A stretch of DNA of 64,000 nt. Source: Anaerolineales bacterium HSG25 (lineage in GTDB: Bacteria; Chloroflexota; Anaerolineae; 4572-78; J111). This document shows, piece after piece, positions 9,035 through 18,000 of the stretch (position 1 is its first letter; each line of letters starts with the position of its first letter). The stretch is from contig JAUCGA010000008.1 of the NCBI GenBank assembly GCA_030377865.1, forward strand, positions 1 through 64,000, in the 5' to 3' direction. The position numbers and the translations under genes are program-made. Under the pieces are notes generated by a model. The model searched no databases. It was given only the letters and a program-made list of their open reading frames with translations, and was not told where the DNA came from.

Positions 9035-9673
9035 ATGAGCAAATTTAGCGACTGGAATTTAGCTAAACTAGAAAAACAGTTCCAGTTAACCCAATGTGAT
9101 ACCATGCCAGCTTTAACTCATTGGCTCGATAATCAAGTTGTGGCCTCCGATTTTGAACGAAAAAGTCTAAAATCCTATCAAGAGACCGTTCGTTATAACA
9201 TCTTGCATTGGAATGAAGCGGAGTTATCCATGCACTTTATTGGGCCACTGCTCCAACTGATAAAGTTTGAGGGTCAGGAGTTTAATCTATTTGCCCAGCG
9301 TTCTTTATCTGGTAAGGTCAGTGGTACTGAACTATCAGGGCGACCAGATGGGATTATTGCTCATGGGCGACGTGAACCAGAAGTACCTTATTTTTGCTTA
9401 CAAGAGTACAAACCAGAGAAAGATCCCGAAGGCGACCCGGTGGCTCAGTGTTTAGCGGCCATGCTGGTGGCTCAGGAGTTAAACCAACATCAATATCCGG
9501 TATACGGCTGTTATGTTTTAGGACGAAACTGGTTTTTTATGACCCTAAAAGAGCGCGACTATGCGATTAGCCGCGCCTATGATGTGACCCAAGATGATAT
9601 TTTTGAGGCATTTGCCCTCTTAAAGGGACTACGAATAATGATTGAACAATGGGTAAATAAAATGGCCCAATAA
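9035..9673 (+). CDS. PD-(D/E)XK nuclease-like protein, uncharacterised
   Basis: A 212-residue protein. The core RPDGIIAHG..EVPYFCLQEYKPEK holds an aspartate (RPDG), and a Q-E-Y-K in place of the usual ExK, as in many uncharacterised PD-(D/E)XK proteins related to type II or type I HsdR N-terminal nucleases. The N-terminal half is helical (LKSYQETVRYNILHWNEAEL). It may act on DNA, perhaps in mobile-element control, but this is only family-level inference. Start ATG 9035 has a taggag ribosome site; a TATAAT-like box is at 9002-9007. Confidence 0.6.
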   Translation: MSKFSDWNLAKLEKQFQLTQCDTMPALTHWLDNQVVASDFERKSLKSYQETVRYNILHWNEAELSMHFIGPLLQLIKFEGQEFNLFAQRSLSGKVSGTELSGRPDGIIAHGRREPEVPYFCLQEYKPEKDPEGDPVAQCLAAMLVAQELNQHQYPVYGCYVLGRNWFFMTLKERDYAISRAYDVTQDDIFEAFALLKGLRIMIEQWVNKMAQ

Positions 9674-9704
9674 CCACATAAGAATGAATTCTTATGCTAA
9701 CACG

Positions 9705-9727
9705 AGAAACCTGCTTAAGCAGGTTTT
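9705..9727 (+). terminator. Probable rho-independent terminator
   Basis: Hairpin aaacctgctt/aagcaggttt ending in a short T run, 30 bases after the stop of the nuclease-like gene. A second hairpin (taagacgctgatt with aatcagcggtctta) follows at 9733-9761. Confidence 0.6.
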
Positions 9728-9854
9728 CCGTTTAAGACGCTGATTTCAATCAGCGGTCTTATGCACAAACCTAAAATTAAATGTCTTGATGACGTGTAAT
9801 GAGAGCTAGGGATTGAGAATTCTTAATTCTTAATTCTTAATTCTTAATTAAACC

Positions 9855-10061
9855 ATGAGCAGTTTTAGCAATCCACACTATATATATCTGTTTGACATGA
9901 AAAACGGTAAACAAAAGTTAGCCTACGGACAATCCCCCGAAGATGCGTTAGATATTCTGCGAGTGCGGTTATCCAAAGAAGAGATGGCTGAGATTATCAT
10001 TGAGAAATATATCAAAATTTCACAGCGAAAATTACAGCAGTATGTTAATAATTTAGGATGA
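9855..10061 (+). CDS. Small conserved-looking hypothetical protein
   Basis: A 68-residue protein (SNPHYIYLFDMKNGKQKLAY, then SPEDALDILRVRLSKEEMAE). No family recognised. It ends 6 bases before the radical SAM gene at 10068, so the two are probably cotranscribed. Upstream, 9818-9850 is a run of four to five tandem ttaattc-type units. There is no clear Shine-Dalgarno for the ATG. Confidence 0.55.
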   Translation: MSSFSNPHYIYLFDMKNGKQKLAYGQSPEDALDILRVRLSKEEMAEIIIEKYIKISQRKLQQYVNNLG

Positions 10062-10067
10062 GATACA

Positions 10068-11621
10068 TTGAAAATATTATTAGCTAGTCCAGAATCGGAC
10101 GTTTGGAACAGTCGAAAACATATCCACATGGGGTTGGGGTATTTGGCCGGAAGTTTACGGACACATGGCTATAAGGTTGATATTTGGGATGCCTCGATTG
10201 AGGTTGATTTTGAAACATTGGATGAGCGACTAACTCGCGACCCATACCATATTATTGGACTCTCTGCTCCTACACCCTTGATTGTGAATGCTTGGGAAGC
10301 GGCTATCAAAGCCAAACGGCGCGGAGTTTTGACGATTTTGGGTGGCCCCCATTTAACCCTCATGCCGGATGAATCGATGCACAAAGACGCGGTCGATTTG
10401 GTGGTACGTGGTGAGGCGGAATACACCATCATCGAAATCATGCGAGCCTTAGAGAAAGAGGCCGAGATTCGTCAAGCTAAAAATTTACCGCCGATTTCGA
10501 CTATTTCGTCACCCCATTTGAATGGTTCTCACAAGGGTAACGGAACGCATGGTTCAACCGAACTCAAGCCGCAACTGTTTCATGCTGAGGCCGGATGGGG
10601 GTCGATTATGGGACTGTCATGGCGCAATCGTGATGGTAAAATAGTCCATAATATGGAGCGGATTTTGCCGAATGATATTGACGCGATTCCCTTTCCGGCC
10701 CATGACATGTTCAAGATTGACCGCTACACCAACCTGAATCCGCTGACCGAAGGATTGGATATGGCCTCCCGAACCTACACCATCGTTACCTCACGAGGGT
10801 GTCCCTATAAATGTATCTACTGCTCCAAACCGATTACCGGCGATACATGGCGGGCACGCAGTGTTGATAATGTGGTGGCCGAGTGGGAGTGGTTGGTTAA
10901 AGATTTGGGCGCTACTGAAATCGGGGTGACGGATGATATTTGGAACCATAACCGTGACCGAGCTAAGGATTTGTGCCGAGCGATTATCAAGGCCAATATC
11001 AATCATGTGCCGTGGGTGACGGTGCATGGTATGAAGGTCAACAATACTGATCGCGAACTGTTTGATCTGATGAAACAAGCTGGATGTAAGCGGGTTGGGT
11101 TTGGGATTGAAAACGGTGACGACTGGATGTTGCGAAATATCATCAAAAAAGGGCAAACGGTTGACATGGTGCGTCAGGCGATGGGGCATGCCAAAGCGGC
11201 AAAATTGGAGACGATGGGCTTTTTCATCTTTGGCATGCCCGGCGAAACGGTGGAATCGATGGAAAAAACTATCAACCTAGCTTTAGAGCTTGACCCTGAT
11301 TTGGCTCATTTTATGATGGCCGCCCCGTTCCCCGGAACCGCCATGTGGGAGACCCTGAAAGAGCATGGCGATGTTTTCTCTGATCAAATGGACTGGTCAC
11401 AGTTGGCGATTCAAAGTGATCGTGCTCATTTTGCATTTGGTGAGTTAGACAAAGAGACAGTTGAGAAAAAATTCCATGAAGCCCACCGACGTTTTTATCT
11501 ACGTCCGCATCGTATGGCTCGTATTTTGAAACGAAAAGATACATGGATGCGTTTCCCCTATTACTTAAAAACAGCAGGCAACATGCTGGTCGGTTTGGGA
11601 GACCGAGAACCCGCGGCGTAG
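10068..11621 (+). CDS. B12-binding-type radical SAM protein (BchE-like architecture)
   Basis: A 517-residue protein starting at TTG 10068. The N-terminal domain (1-140) shows the layout of cobalamin-binding radical SAM proteins (MGLGYLAGSLRTHGYKVDIW, ILGGPHLTLMPDES, VVRGEAEYTIIEIM). The SAM/iron-sulfur cysteines are C245, C249 and C252 (RGCPYKCIYCSKP). Further signatures are KRVGFGIENGDDWMLRNIIK and FFIFGMPGETVESMEKTI. This family includes methylases and ring-forming enzymes such as those acting on lipids, porphyrins and peptides; the substrate here is unknown. A linker at about 140-170 is rich in Asn/Gly/His (LNGSHKGNGTHG). It resembles the protein at 4729 in layout. Confidence 0.85.
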   Translation: MKILLASPESDVWNSRKHIHMGLGYLAGSLRTHGYKVDIWDASIEVDFETLDERLTRDPYHIIGLSAPTPLIVNAWEAAIKAKRRGVLTILGGPHLTLMPDESMHKDAVDLVVRGEAEYTIIEIMRALEKEAEIRQAKNLPPISTISSPHLNGSHKGNGTHGSTELKPQLFHAEAGWGSIMGLSWRNRDGKIVHNMERILPNDIDAIPFPAHDMFKIDRYTNLNPLTEGLDMASRTYTIVTSRGCPYKCIYCSKPITGDTWRARSVDNVVAEWEWLVKDLGATEIGVTDDIWNHNRDRAKDLCRAIIKANINHVPWVTVHGMKVNNTDRELFDLMKQAGCKRVGFGIENGDDWMLRNIIKKGQTVDMVRQAMGHAKAAKLETMGFFIFGMPGETVESMEKTINLALELDPDLAHFMMAAPFPGTAMWETLKEHGDVFSDQMDWSQLAIQSDRAHFAFGELDKETVEKKFHEAHRRFYLRPHRMARILKRKDTWMRFPYYLKTAGNMLVGLGDREPAA

Positions 11622-11670
11622 TTACATCAATCACCGTTAGAGTCTGAGAAAACACCCATAACCACAATAG

Positions 11671-11855
11671 AGTTGTTCGGGAATAAAGGAGTGCAAAAGC
11701 TTCGCAAATATTCAGTGAACTTGCCAGAAAGAGCGTTAGAAACCCGATTTCTTAAAGAAATCGGGTTTCTAAGGCGATTTTACTGAACTTTTACTAGCTT
11801 CTTGCTTTTGCATGTTTGTTTCTGGCAAAAACAAGAAGCTTTTTGCACTCCGTGT
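11671..11855 (+). repeat. Repeat family D hairpin carrying a nested family A element
   Basis: Outer element: gttgttcgggaataaagg, gtgcaaaagctt and, inverted, aagctttttgcactcc. The arms are split by a complete family A copy at 11704-11794. The flanks aagcttc and tagcttc look like a 7-bp target duplication. This shows that A inserted into D. Confidence 0.8.
11704..11794 (+). repeat. Palindromic repeat family A, nested copy
   Basis: Complete 91-bp copy with an outer arm variant gcaaatattcagtgaa and the inner aaacccgatttctta hairpin, sitting within the family D hairpin. Confidence 0.88.
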
Positions 11856-11945
11856 ATCTCGATTTTGAATTTTTATGAGATGATTAGTTATTACCGAACA
11901 TATCTAATCTCTTGTTGCCCGACAAAGTGGTTTAGAGAAAACTAA

Positions 11946-12043
11946 AACGGAAACACAGAGATTCACGGAGACCCACAGAGGGGCACAGAGGAAAAATTTG
12001 TTCGCTTTTTCTCTGTGCCCCTCTGCGAATCTCTGTGTTAATT
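11946..12043. repeat. Long inverted repeat (cacagag type)
   Basis: Arms acacagagattcacggag / cacagaggggcacagag and their inverted counterparts at 12016-12040. The same repeat motif in related form is at 41821-41885 and 61249-61313. Non-coding. Bases 11622-12731 contain no gene that I can support. Confidence 0.7.
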
Positions 12044-12112
12044 AATTCAGGCTAAATTTTCTGTCGAGTACTAAGTCTAATCTCAAAAACTCTGAAGTGG
12101 TCAGAATACTGT

Positions 12113-12165
12113 TGGAGTGCAAAGCTTGCTTTGCGAACTGAATGGCAAAGCAAGCTTTGCACTCC
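12113..12165. repeat. Hairpin of the gtgcaaag family
   Basis: Arms ggagtgcaaagcttgctttg and caaagcaagctttgcactcc. Related hairpins are at 34855-34890, 38997-39055 and 61004-61071. Confidence 0.7.
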
Positions 12166-12460
12166 TTTTTCAAAATTATCTTAACCATCTCACAATTTGA
12201 AAAATTCAACTATTCCCGTAAAATCTCGGTATGTTAATAGTGTTAAACACTATTACACTGTTAAAAAAATAATGCGGGGTTTTATCGTAGCGCAGGCTTT
12301 AGGCAGACGGAAGAAATAAAACATCCCAATTGAGGAGTCAGCACCCGCGGTGCGGCACGACGCGTGCCTACTCCACGGGACAATTATTTTTTTTCACGTA
12401 CTTTAGCCTGTGCGTTTGAAACTCGGTCTAAAGACCGAGCTACAAAACCCTACAAAACTT

Positions 12461-12690
12461 ATTTAAGTAACTTTCAATTCTAAGTTGTCACTTTTCCCGG
12501 AGTGCAAGAATTCCATTCTTGCTGTCAAAATACAATTTTGACACTCCTGTTTTTCCTGATCGTTGCGATTATGTAATCGTAACGGGTATTTGGCAGGTGT
12601 ATACCCGCCTAGTATGGGTAGCGGATACACATCCGCTACCATCATGTGGATACCCGACTTTTTAACAAGTTAGTTCTGAAAACTACTTAA
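12461..12690 (+). repeat. About 230-bp composite repeat (ttaagtaactttc ... acaagttagttctg)
   Basis: Nearly the same sequence recurs at 54073-54290, including the hairpin ggagtgcaagaattccattc, the atcgttgcgattatgtaatc block and the acaagttagttctgaaaac end. A partial copy of the central block is at 49504-49570. No protein-coding signal. Confidence 0.8.
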
Positions 12691-12731
12691 CGCTGTACTA
12701 GAATAAACTTGAAAATCAAAGGAGAACAATC

Positions 12732-13112
12732 ATGGATATGAGTTTAACCATGCAGTATCGGCAAGTGCATTATGAACGAGGTCTGGTTTATAGTGGGGCT
12801 GGACAGTACGAGCAAGCAATTAAGAATTTTAGTAAGGCAATCGACTTAGACCCCGAATGTACTATTGCTTTTTATGACCGCGGAATGGCTTACAAAGAGA
12901 TTAAAGAGTACAAGAACGCAATTTCTGATTTTGAACAGTTTTTGGTATTGATTCCAAAGGCTAAAAACAAAGACAAAATTCAAGCCATTATTGATGAGTT
13001 AAAGGAAAAATTGAAAAATCCGAAACCCGCCAAACGTTGGATTGGCTTAACCAAGGCTGACGTGGCCAGACAGGCAAGGGAAGCCGCAACCCACCGCGAC
13101 CGAGACAAATAA
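12732..13112 (+). CDS. TPR repeat protein
   Basis: A 126-residue protein with two tetratricopeptide repeats (about residues 6-40, [20 protein letters not shown], and 41-75, [20 protein letters not shown]), then a helical tail with basic residues. TPRs bind proteins or peptides. It has an aaaggag site 8 bases before the ATG and ends 5 bases before the radical SAM gene at 13118, so the two form an operon; it may be a partner or chaperone of that enzyme. Confidence 0.8.
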   Translation: MDMSLTMQYRQVHYERGLVYSGAGQYEQAIKNFSKAIDLDPECTIAFYDRGMAYKEIKEYKNAISDFEQFLVLIPKAKNKDKIQAIIDELKEKLKNPKPAKRWIGLTKADVARQAREAATHRDRDK

Positions 13113-13117
13113 TCCCT

Positions 13118-14197
13118 ATGCTCAAATTATTGACTAAACTTCCGTTTTATTGGAGTTATCGAAAATTCGGTTGGCCGGAGATACTTCCTTTTTCGGTGGT
13201 GGTTAGCGTCAGTTATCGATGTAATAGCAAATGCCAAACCTGTGATGTATGGCGCAAACCCAATGATGATATGACCTTAGAGGAGTGGGACAAAACCTTT
13301 GCCCAACTGGGGCCTGGTTCCCTGTACTTTACCTTTACGGGGGGCGAGCCGTTCCTGCGTAAAGACACGGCTGACATGGCCTTGTCCGCCTATAAACATT
13401 GTCAGCCCTCGGTTATCACCATTCCGACCAATGGTATTTTGACCAAACGGATTATCAACCAAGTTGACAAGCTGTGTCGAGGTGCGCCCAAGGCCAAAAT
13501 CGGCATTAATCTTTCTTTGGATGATGTGGCTGAACGGCATGACGAGATTCGCTTGGTGCCGGGAAACTGGCAAAAAGCGCTCAAAACATGGTCAGCCTTA
13601 AAAGAGCTTCAAAAAGAGCATGGGAATCTGGTGTTAAGTACGCACACCGTTATCTCAAAATATAATATTGACCGTTTTTTCCATGTTTATGCCGGATTAG
13701 AGTTCTTAGAACCAGATAGCTACATCACCGAGATTGCCGAGGAGCGGGTCGAGCTAGATACGGTGGGTTGGGGTATCACTCCCACCGCCCAGACATACGG
13801 CCCCATTGCCGACTTTTTGAGCCAGCGAGCCAAAGCGCGCCCCGTCTCAGGGTTTGCCAAAATCACTCAGGCCTTTCGAGCCGAATATTACCAACTCGCC
13901 AAACGAACCCTGTATGAACATCGGCAGGTAATCCCCTGTTATGCCGGTTGGGCGAGTTGCCAAATCGCCCCCAATGGTGATGTGTGGAGTTGTTGTATCC
14001 GCGCCGAAGAAGTGGGGAATCTGCGCGATCATGATTACGACCTGCGTCCAATTTGGCGTGGTGACGAGATGGCAAATTTGCGACAGAGTATCTATCAAGG
14101 TGAGTGTGACTGCCCTATGGCCAATGCCTCGTACGCCAACATGGTGCTTCATCCACCCACACTGGCTAAGGTGGGAGCGACAGTGTTGAGTTCGTAG
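13118..14197 (+). CDS. Radical SAM protein with SPASM-like C-terminus
   Basis: A 359-residue protein. The radical SAM cysteines are C35, C39 and C42 ([11 protein letters not shown]), followed by [15 protein letters not shown]. The C-terminal part has a cysteine cluster ([16 protein letters not shown] and a final GECDCPMA) like the auxiliary-cluster (SPASM/twitch) region of enzymes of the AlbA, anSME and HpnH/PqqE class. These act on peptides, cofactors or lipids; the substrate here is open. It is the third radical SAM gene in 9.5 kb. The start is the ATG 5 bases after the TPR stop. Confidence 0.85.
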   Translation: MLKLLTKLPFYWSYRKFGWPEILPFSVVVSVSYRCNSKCQTCDVWRKPNDDMTLEEWDKTFAQLGPGSLYFTFTGGEPFLRKDTADMALSAYKHCQPSVITIPTNGILTKRIINQVDKLCRGAPKAKIGINLSLDDVAERHDEIRLVPGNWQKALKTWSALKELQKEHGNLVLSTHTVISKYNIDRFFHVYAGLEFLEPDSYITEIAEERVELDTVGWGITPTAQTYGPIADFLSQRAKARPVSGFAKITQAFRAEYYQLAKRTLYEHRQVIPCYAGWASCQIAPNGDVWSCCIRAEEVGNLRDHDYDLRPIWRGDEMANLRQSIYQGECDCPMANASYANMVLHPPTLAKVGATVLSS

Positions 14198-14234
14198 TTT
14201 GGACTTTTTAGAGCCAGAATTTAAGTAGTTCAAA

Positions 14235-14384
14235 AGTTTGTCGTTTCATTCATAACTCGACATGTTGATAAAACCAAAAGCATTTTTCGACAGGATTAAC
14301 AGGATTGACAGGATTTTTTTGCCTTTAATCCTGTTAATCCTGTCAGATATTGTTTTAGCCATGTTGAAATGATAAACTTCTGGT
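14235..14384 (+). repeat. Palindromic repeat family B, copy 2
   Basis: Begins agtttgtcgtttcattcat, has inverted gacaggattaacagg units, and ends ccatgttgaaatgataaac. It is the reverse complement of the copy at 4487-4644. Confidence 0.85.
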
Positions 14385-14393
14385 AGTTTTCAG

Positions 14394-14498
14394 AACTATA
14401 GATGTTCAGATAAATATTTTCAGCCATAACCTTCCCGCAAGTTTAGAACTTGCGGAAAGGTTGGCCTTGAATTGAAAACCATTATCTGAAAGACTGTA
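14394..14498 (+). repeat. Palindromic repeat family E (cttcccgcaag), copy 1
   Basis: Outer arms gatgttcagataaatatttt and, inverted, tgaaaaccattatctgaaag; central hairpin cttcccgcaag/cttgcggaaag. An inverted copy is at 40344-40450, and the core hairpin alone is at 39151-39181. A partial attcccgcacg repeat follows at 14503-14540. Confidence 0.8.
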
Positions 14499-14594
14499 AA
14501 TTGTCATTCCCGCACGTTTTTAGCGAGAATCCACTGACAGCACTTAGGTTCCCCATTTTTTGCCTTGTTTCAGGAATTCACCACAAAAAAGAGA

Positions 14595-16166
14595 ATGTCT
14601 ATGATTCCAAATACCCCCATCTACTCCACCATGCTAACCCAACTCGCTTCTCTTGTAACCACCGTCAGCCCAGAACGGGAGCAGATTCCTGTTTGCGCGC
14701 CTTTCACGGGGCAACAAATCGGCCCCGTACCGATCTGTCAAGCCGAGGATGTACGGGAGGCGCTCAAACGGGCGCGCATGGCGCAACAGGCCTGGGCCGC
14801 CACACCTTTTGCCGAGCGTCGAACGATTTTTTTACGGTATCATGACCTGCTCCTACGTCATCAAAATGACCTACTCGACCTGCTCCAAATCGAGGCTGGC
14901 AAAGCCCGTCACCACACCGTTGAGGAGGTGCTAGACACGGCTATCAATGCCCGATATTATGCTGATTTGGCCGAATCCGCTCTTAGTCCACACCGTCGAG
15001 CGGGTGTGCTTCCTTTCCTTAGTCAAGTGTGGGAATACCATCATCCGGTGGGTGTGGTTGGACTGATTTCGCCGTGGAACTACCCGTTGACGATGGCTCT
15101 GTCTGATGCGCTTCCGGCGCTGATGGCTGGTAACGCGGTCATTCTCAAACCATCCGAGGAGACCCCCTTCACCGCGTTGATGGGGCTACAACTCCTGCGT
15201 GAGGCTGGTCTACCCACTGATTTATTCCAAATTGTGACCGGGTACGGCCCCGACCTTGGCTCACATCTGATCGGTGCAGTTGACTTTATCGGCTTTACCG
15301 GCAGTACTGCCGTTGGTCGTTTGGTGGCCCAACAAGCCGGACAACAACTCATCAAATGTTCGTTGGAGTTGGGTGGCAAAAATCCTATGTTGGTGTTGGA
15401 TGATGCCGACCTTGGCCGAGCGGTGACGGGTACGGTGCATAACTGTTTTTCCAATGCGGGGCAGTTGTGCGTCTCGATTGAGCGGGTCTATGTGCAACGG
15501 GGTATCTATGAGCCGTTTGTGACGCGCTTGGTCGAACAAACCCAAGCCCTCCGCCTGAGCAAAATGATAGGTTATCAGAAAGACAGCATGGGATCGCTGG
15601 CTTCGGCTGATCAACTCAGCAAAGTCAGTCAGCATGTTGATGATGCACTCGCTAAAGGTGCGACTTTACTCACCGGAGGCAGGGCACGGCCTGACATCGG
15701 CCCCTATTTTTACGAGCCGACCATTCTGACCGATGTTACACCCGACATGCTGGTTTATCAAGAAGAGACTTTTGGCCCCGTCGTGGTAATCTACCCGTTT
15801 GACCATGTTGAGGATGCGATTGAATGGGCGAATGATTCTGAGTACGGCCTCAACGCCACGATATGGAGTCGAGACACTCACCGCGCTCGGAGCATCGCTC
15901 GCCGGATTCAGTGCGGCACGGTCAACATCAACGATTCTTACCCCGCCACTTGGGGCGCGGTTGATTCGCCGATGGGTGGCATGAAACAGTCCGGTCTCAG
16001 TCGGCGACATGGGCGAGAAGGTCTCCTCAAATATACCGAATCGCAAACCGTCGCCCGCCAACGCCTTTTGCCCTTGACTCCCTTGCCCGGTCTCAAACTA
16101 AGCCACTACGCCATGTTGATGACCATTTTAGTCTACCTGATGAAATATTTAGCCCGTTTGAGATGA
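14595..16166 (+). CDS. NAD(P)-dependent aldehyde dehydrogenase (succinate-semialdehyde type)
   Basis: A 523-residue ALDH superfamily enzyme. It oxidises an aldehyde to an acid with NAD(P)+. Catalytic E258 (LELGGKNPM) and nucleophile C292 (NAGQLCVS) are present, as are the cofactor segment SPWNYPLTM and the GFTGSTAVG turn. It resembles the GabD2-like group found in actinobacteria and others, which keeps a C-terminal extension after ESQTVARQR. Here that extension ends in a hydrophobic helix (YAMLMTILVYLMKYL), possibly a membrane anchor. ATG 14595 is preferred; the in-frame start at 14565 has no ribosome site. The next gene is an aldehyde/acyl-reductase-like SDR. Confidence 0.88.
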   Translation: MSMIPNTPIYSTMLTQLASLVTTVSPEREQIPVCAPFTGQQIGPVPICQAEDVREALKRARMAQQAWAATPFAERRTIFLRYHDLLLRHQNDLLDLLQIEAGKARHHTVEEVLDTAINARYYADLAESALSPHRRAGVLPFLSQVWEYHHPVGVVGLISPWNYPLTMALSDALPALMAGNAVILKPSEETPFTALMGLQLLREAGLPTDLFQIVTGYGPDLGSHLIGAVDFIGFTGSTAVGRLVAQQAGQQLIKCSLELGGKNPMLVLDDADLGRAVTGTVHNCFSNAGQLCVSIERVYVQRGIYEPFVTRLVEQTQALRLSKMIGYQKDSMGSLASADQLSKVSQHVDDALAKGATLLTGGRARPDIGPYFYEPTILTDVTPDMLVYQEETFGPVVVIYPFDHVEDAIEWANDSEYGLNATIWSRDTHRARSIARRIQCGTVNINDSYPATWGAVDSPMGGMKQSGLSRRHGREGLLKYTESQTVARQRLLPLTPLPGLKLSHYAMLMTILVYLMKYLARLR

Positions 16167-16183
16167 TTTCCACCTCCTTTTTT

Positions 16184-16376
16184 GGACAGAATTAACAGAA
16201 TTAACAGGATTTTTTGTGGTGATCAAGATGATGTTGGAGTGCAATGGGTTCAGCCATTGCCAGTAGCAACAGCTAAAGCCGTTACATTCCGTTTTCAACA
16301 TCAAGCTGACCACCACAATTAACAGGATTTTTCTTGTTTTTAATCTTGTCAATCCCGTTAATCCTGTCAGATATAA
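16184..16376 (+). repeat. Repeat family B interrupted by a family C element
   Basis: The left half ggacagaattaacagaatt and the right half aatcccgttaatcctgtcag of a B element are separated by a C element at 16216-16316. After the insertion the motif taacagg is repeated on both sides. Confidence 0.8.
16216..16316 (+). repeat. Palindromic repeat family C, subtype 2
   Basis: Terminal inverted repeats gtggtgatcaagatgatgtt and, inverted, caacatcaagctgaccaccac. The core is gtgcaatgggttcagccatt... A reverse-complement copy is at 20189-20289. Confidence 0.85.
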
Positions 16377-16384
16377 TTAAATCC

Positions 16385-17479
16385 ATGCCCACTATCTTTT
16401 TGACCGGCTTCCCCGGTTTTCTTGGCTCGGCCCTCATCGAGCGACTTCTGGCCCGTCATGCCCATGAGGTCACTATAACCTGTCTGGTTCAGCCCAAGTT
16501 TCGTACATTGGCTGAGGAGCGGGTCACTTACATCGAGGCTAAACAATCGACATGGCAAGGCCGCATCAACCTGTGTGAGGGGGACATCACTCAACCTGAT
16601 TTGGGTTTGGGTGACAAATATTCGACTCTCCAACAGGCCAGCCAAGAAATCTATCATCTGGCCGCGGTCTACGATTTGGCCGTGCCGCGTCATGTCGGCC
16701 TGCGGATTAACCTCGACGGAACCCGCCACATGCTCGACTTTGCCACTGGATGTCCCGACCTGCAACGGTTTCAATATGTCAGCACCTGTTACGTCAGCGG
16801 CAACTATGACGGTCTATTTACCGAGACTGACCTACAGGTTGGTCAGCGGTTTAACAACTATTACGAAGAGACCAAATATCTGGCCGAAATCGAGGTGCAG
16901 TCAGCCATGCAACATGGCCTGCCGACCACCATCTACCGCCCCTCGATAGTGACGGGTGACAGCCGTACTGGCGTAACCCAAAAATATGACGGCCCGTATT
17001 ACGTTCTGCAATGGCTACTCCGCCAGCCGAGATGGGCTGTTTTACCGACCACTGGGAATCCGCGTCGTTACTACACCAACATGGTTCCTTGTGATTTTGT
17101 GATTGACGCGCTCGATTATTTGAGCGGCTTGCCCCAATCGGCAGGCCGAGTTTACCAGTTGTGCGATCCGAATCCGCCCACGGTCAACACCGCAATGGGC
17201 ATCATGGCCGAAGCCACCCATCGGCAACTCATCAAAATTCCACTTCCCAAATGGGTGGCGAAAATATCACTGCAACGCCTTTCCATTATGCAAGACCTCA
17301 TGCGGATTGAGCCGGAAACGGTGGAGTATTTTGTCCAGCCAACCCGCTACGATTGTCGGCAAACTCAACAAGATTTGGCCGGAACCGACATCGCCTGCCC
17401 GCCCTTTGCCAGCTATATTCATCGGTTGGTGGCCTACATGGAGCAGTATCCTGATGTCTCCACACGGGCGATGGTTTGA
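16385..17479 (+). CDS. Extended SDR / fatty acyl-CoA reductase-like (NAD_binding_4) protein
   Basis: A 364-residue Rossmann-fold oxidoreductase. The dinucleotide-binding motif is T7-G8-x-x-G11-x-x-G14 (FLTGFPGFLGSALI), the active-site YxxxK is in NNYYEETKYLAE, and the substrate segment is TIYRPSIVTGDSRTG. It matches the 'male sterility'/NAD_binding_4 branch of extended SDRs, which reduce activated fatty acids to aldehydes or alcohols. With the ALDH upstream it could interconvert an acyl group, an aldehyde and an acid (inference). ATG 16385 is chosen because the upstream in-frame start lies within repeat DNA. Confidence 0.75.
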   Translation: MPTIFLTGFPGFLGSALIERLLARHAHEVTITCLVQPKFRTLAEERVTYIEAKQSTWQGRINLCEGDITQPDLGLGDKYSTLQQASQEIYHLAAVYDLAVPRHVGLRINLDGTRHMLDFATGCPDLQRFQYVSTCYVSGNYDGLFTETDLQVGQRFNNYYEETKYLAEIEVQSAMQHGLPTTIYRPSIVTGDSRTGVTQKYDGPYYVLQWLLRQPRWAVLPTTGNPRRYYTNMVPCDFVIDALDYLSGLPQSAGRVYQLCDPNPPTVNTAMGIMAEATHRQLIKIPLPKWVAKISLQRLSIMQDLMRIEPETVEYFVQPTRYDCRQTQQDLAGTDIACPPFASYIHRLVAYMEQYPDVSTRAMV

Positions 17480-17504
17480 GCAAAACGGGTATATTTGAAT
17501 ATTT

Positions 17505-17550
17505 GAATCAAAAGAGCGCCTGACTTATTCGTCAGGCGCTCTTTTGATTC
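17505..17550 (+). terminator. Strong rho-independent terminator of the SDR gene
   Basis: A perfect 20-bp stem (17505-17524 with 17531-17550), loop ttattc, GC-rich centre and A/T outer arms (ctcttttgattc). It lies 25 bases after the stop and is symmetric enough to work on both strands. Confidence 0.75.
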
Positions 17551-17559
17551 GGAGCGAGG

Positions 17560-17676
17560 TCATTGTTTCTCTTCGGTAAAAGTAACTTCAACTTTTTTAC
17601 CCACCGCTTGAGCGATCTTTCTTAGGGTGCCAAGTTGAACGGAGTCGGGTAGTTCATCACCCGACCGAGTTAGGGG
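17560..17676 (-). pseudogene. C-terminal remnant of a helix-turn-helix antitoxin-like gene
   Basis: On the minus strand the frame ending at TGA 17562-17560 reads SVQLGTLRKIAQAVGKKVEV followed by TFTEEKQ. This is the typical end of Xre/HigA-type antitoxins. Its N-terminal part is absent, because a family C element begins exactly at the upstream edge (17677). I infer that the gene was cut by the element or by an associated deletion. Confidence 0.6.
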
Positions 17677-17808
17677 TGTTGAAACCCATGTCATACTGAG
17701 CCGAAGGCGAAGTATCCACCCGAATCTCCCTAGATTCAGGAGAGAGAGACCCTTCGCAAAAATCGCTCAGGGTGACATGAGCATTTTCAACATCAAGCTG
17801 ACCACTAC
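17677..17808 (+). repeat. Palindromic repeat family C, subtype 1
   Basis: Core catgtcatactgagccgaag..cgaagtatccacccgaatc..gcaaaaatcgctcagggtgacatg, right end caacatcaagctgaccac. It lacks most of the left terminal repeat. A complete copy is at 20913-21060. The remaining bases 17809-18000 show no gene. Confidence 0.85.
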
Positions 17809-18000
17809 AATTATCAAAACATTCTCTCGATACTACAGTTCTCAATTTTGACAAATGACTATTTCTTGCCACGATTCTACCAATAGCTTTATTTGTTTTT
17901 TCTGTACGTCTCCATGAATCTCTGTGTTCCTGTTTTAGAGTTGGTTGTTCGTTGAAAATGGTGTAAACTGTATAGGAAAATCTATTTATCGGGGGAACGT

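Noticed and set aside
11622-12731. Possible CRISPR or tandem array in the largest gap
   Set aside because: The repeats are inverted and of different families, with no regular spacer pattern and no cas gene.
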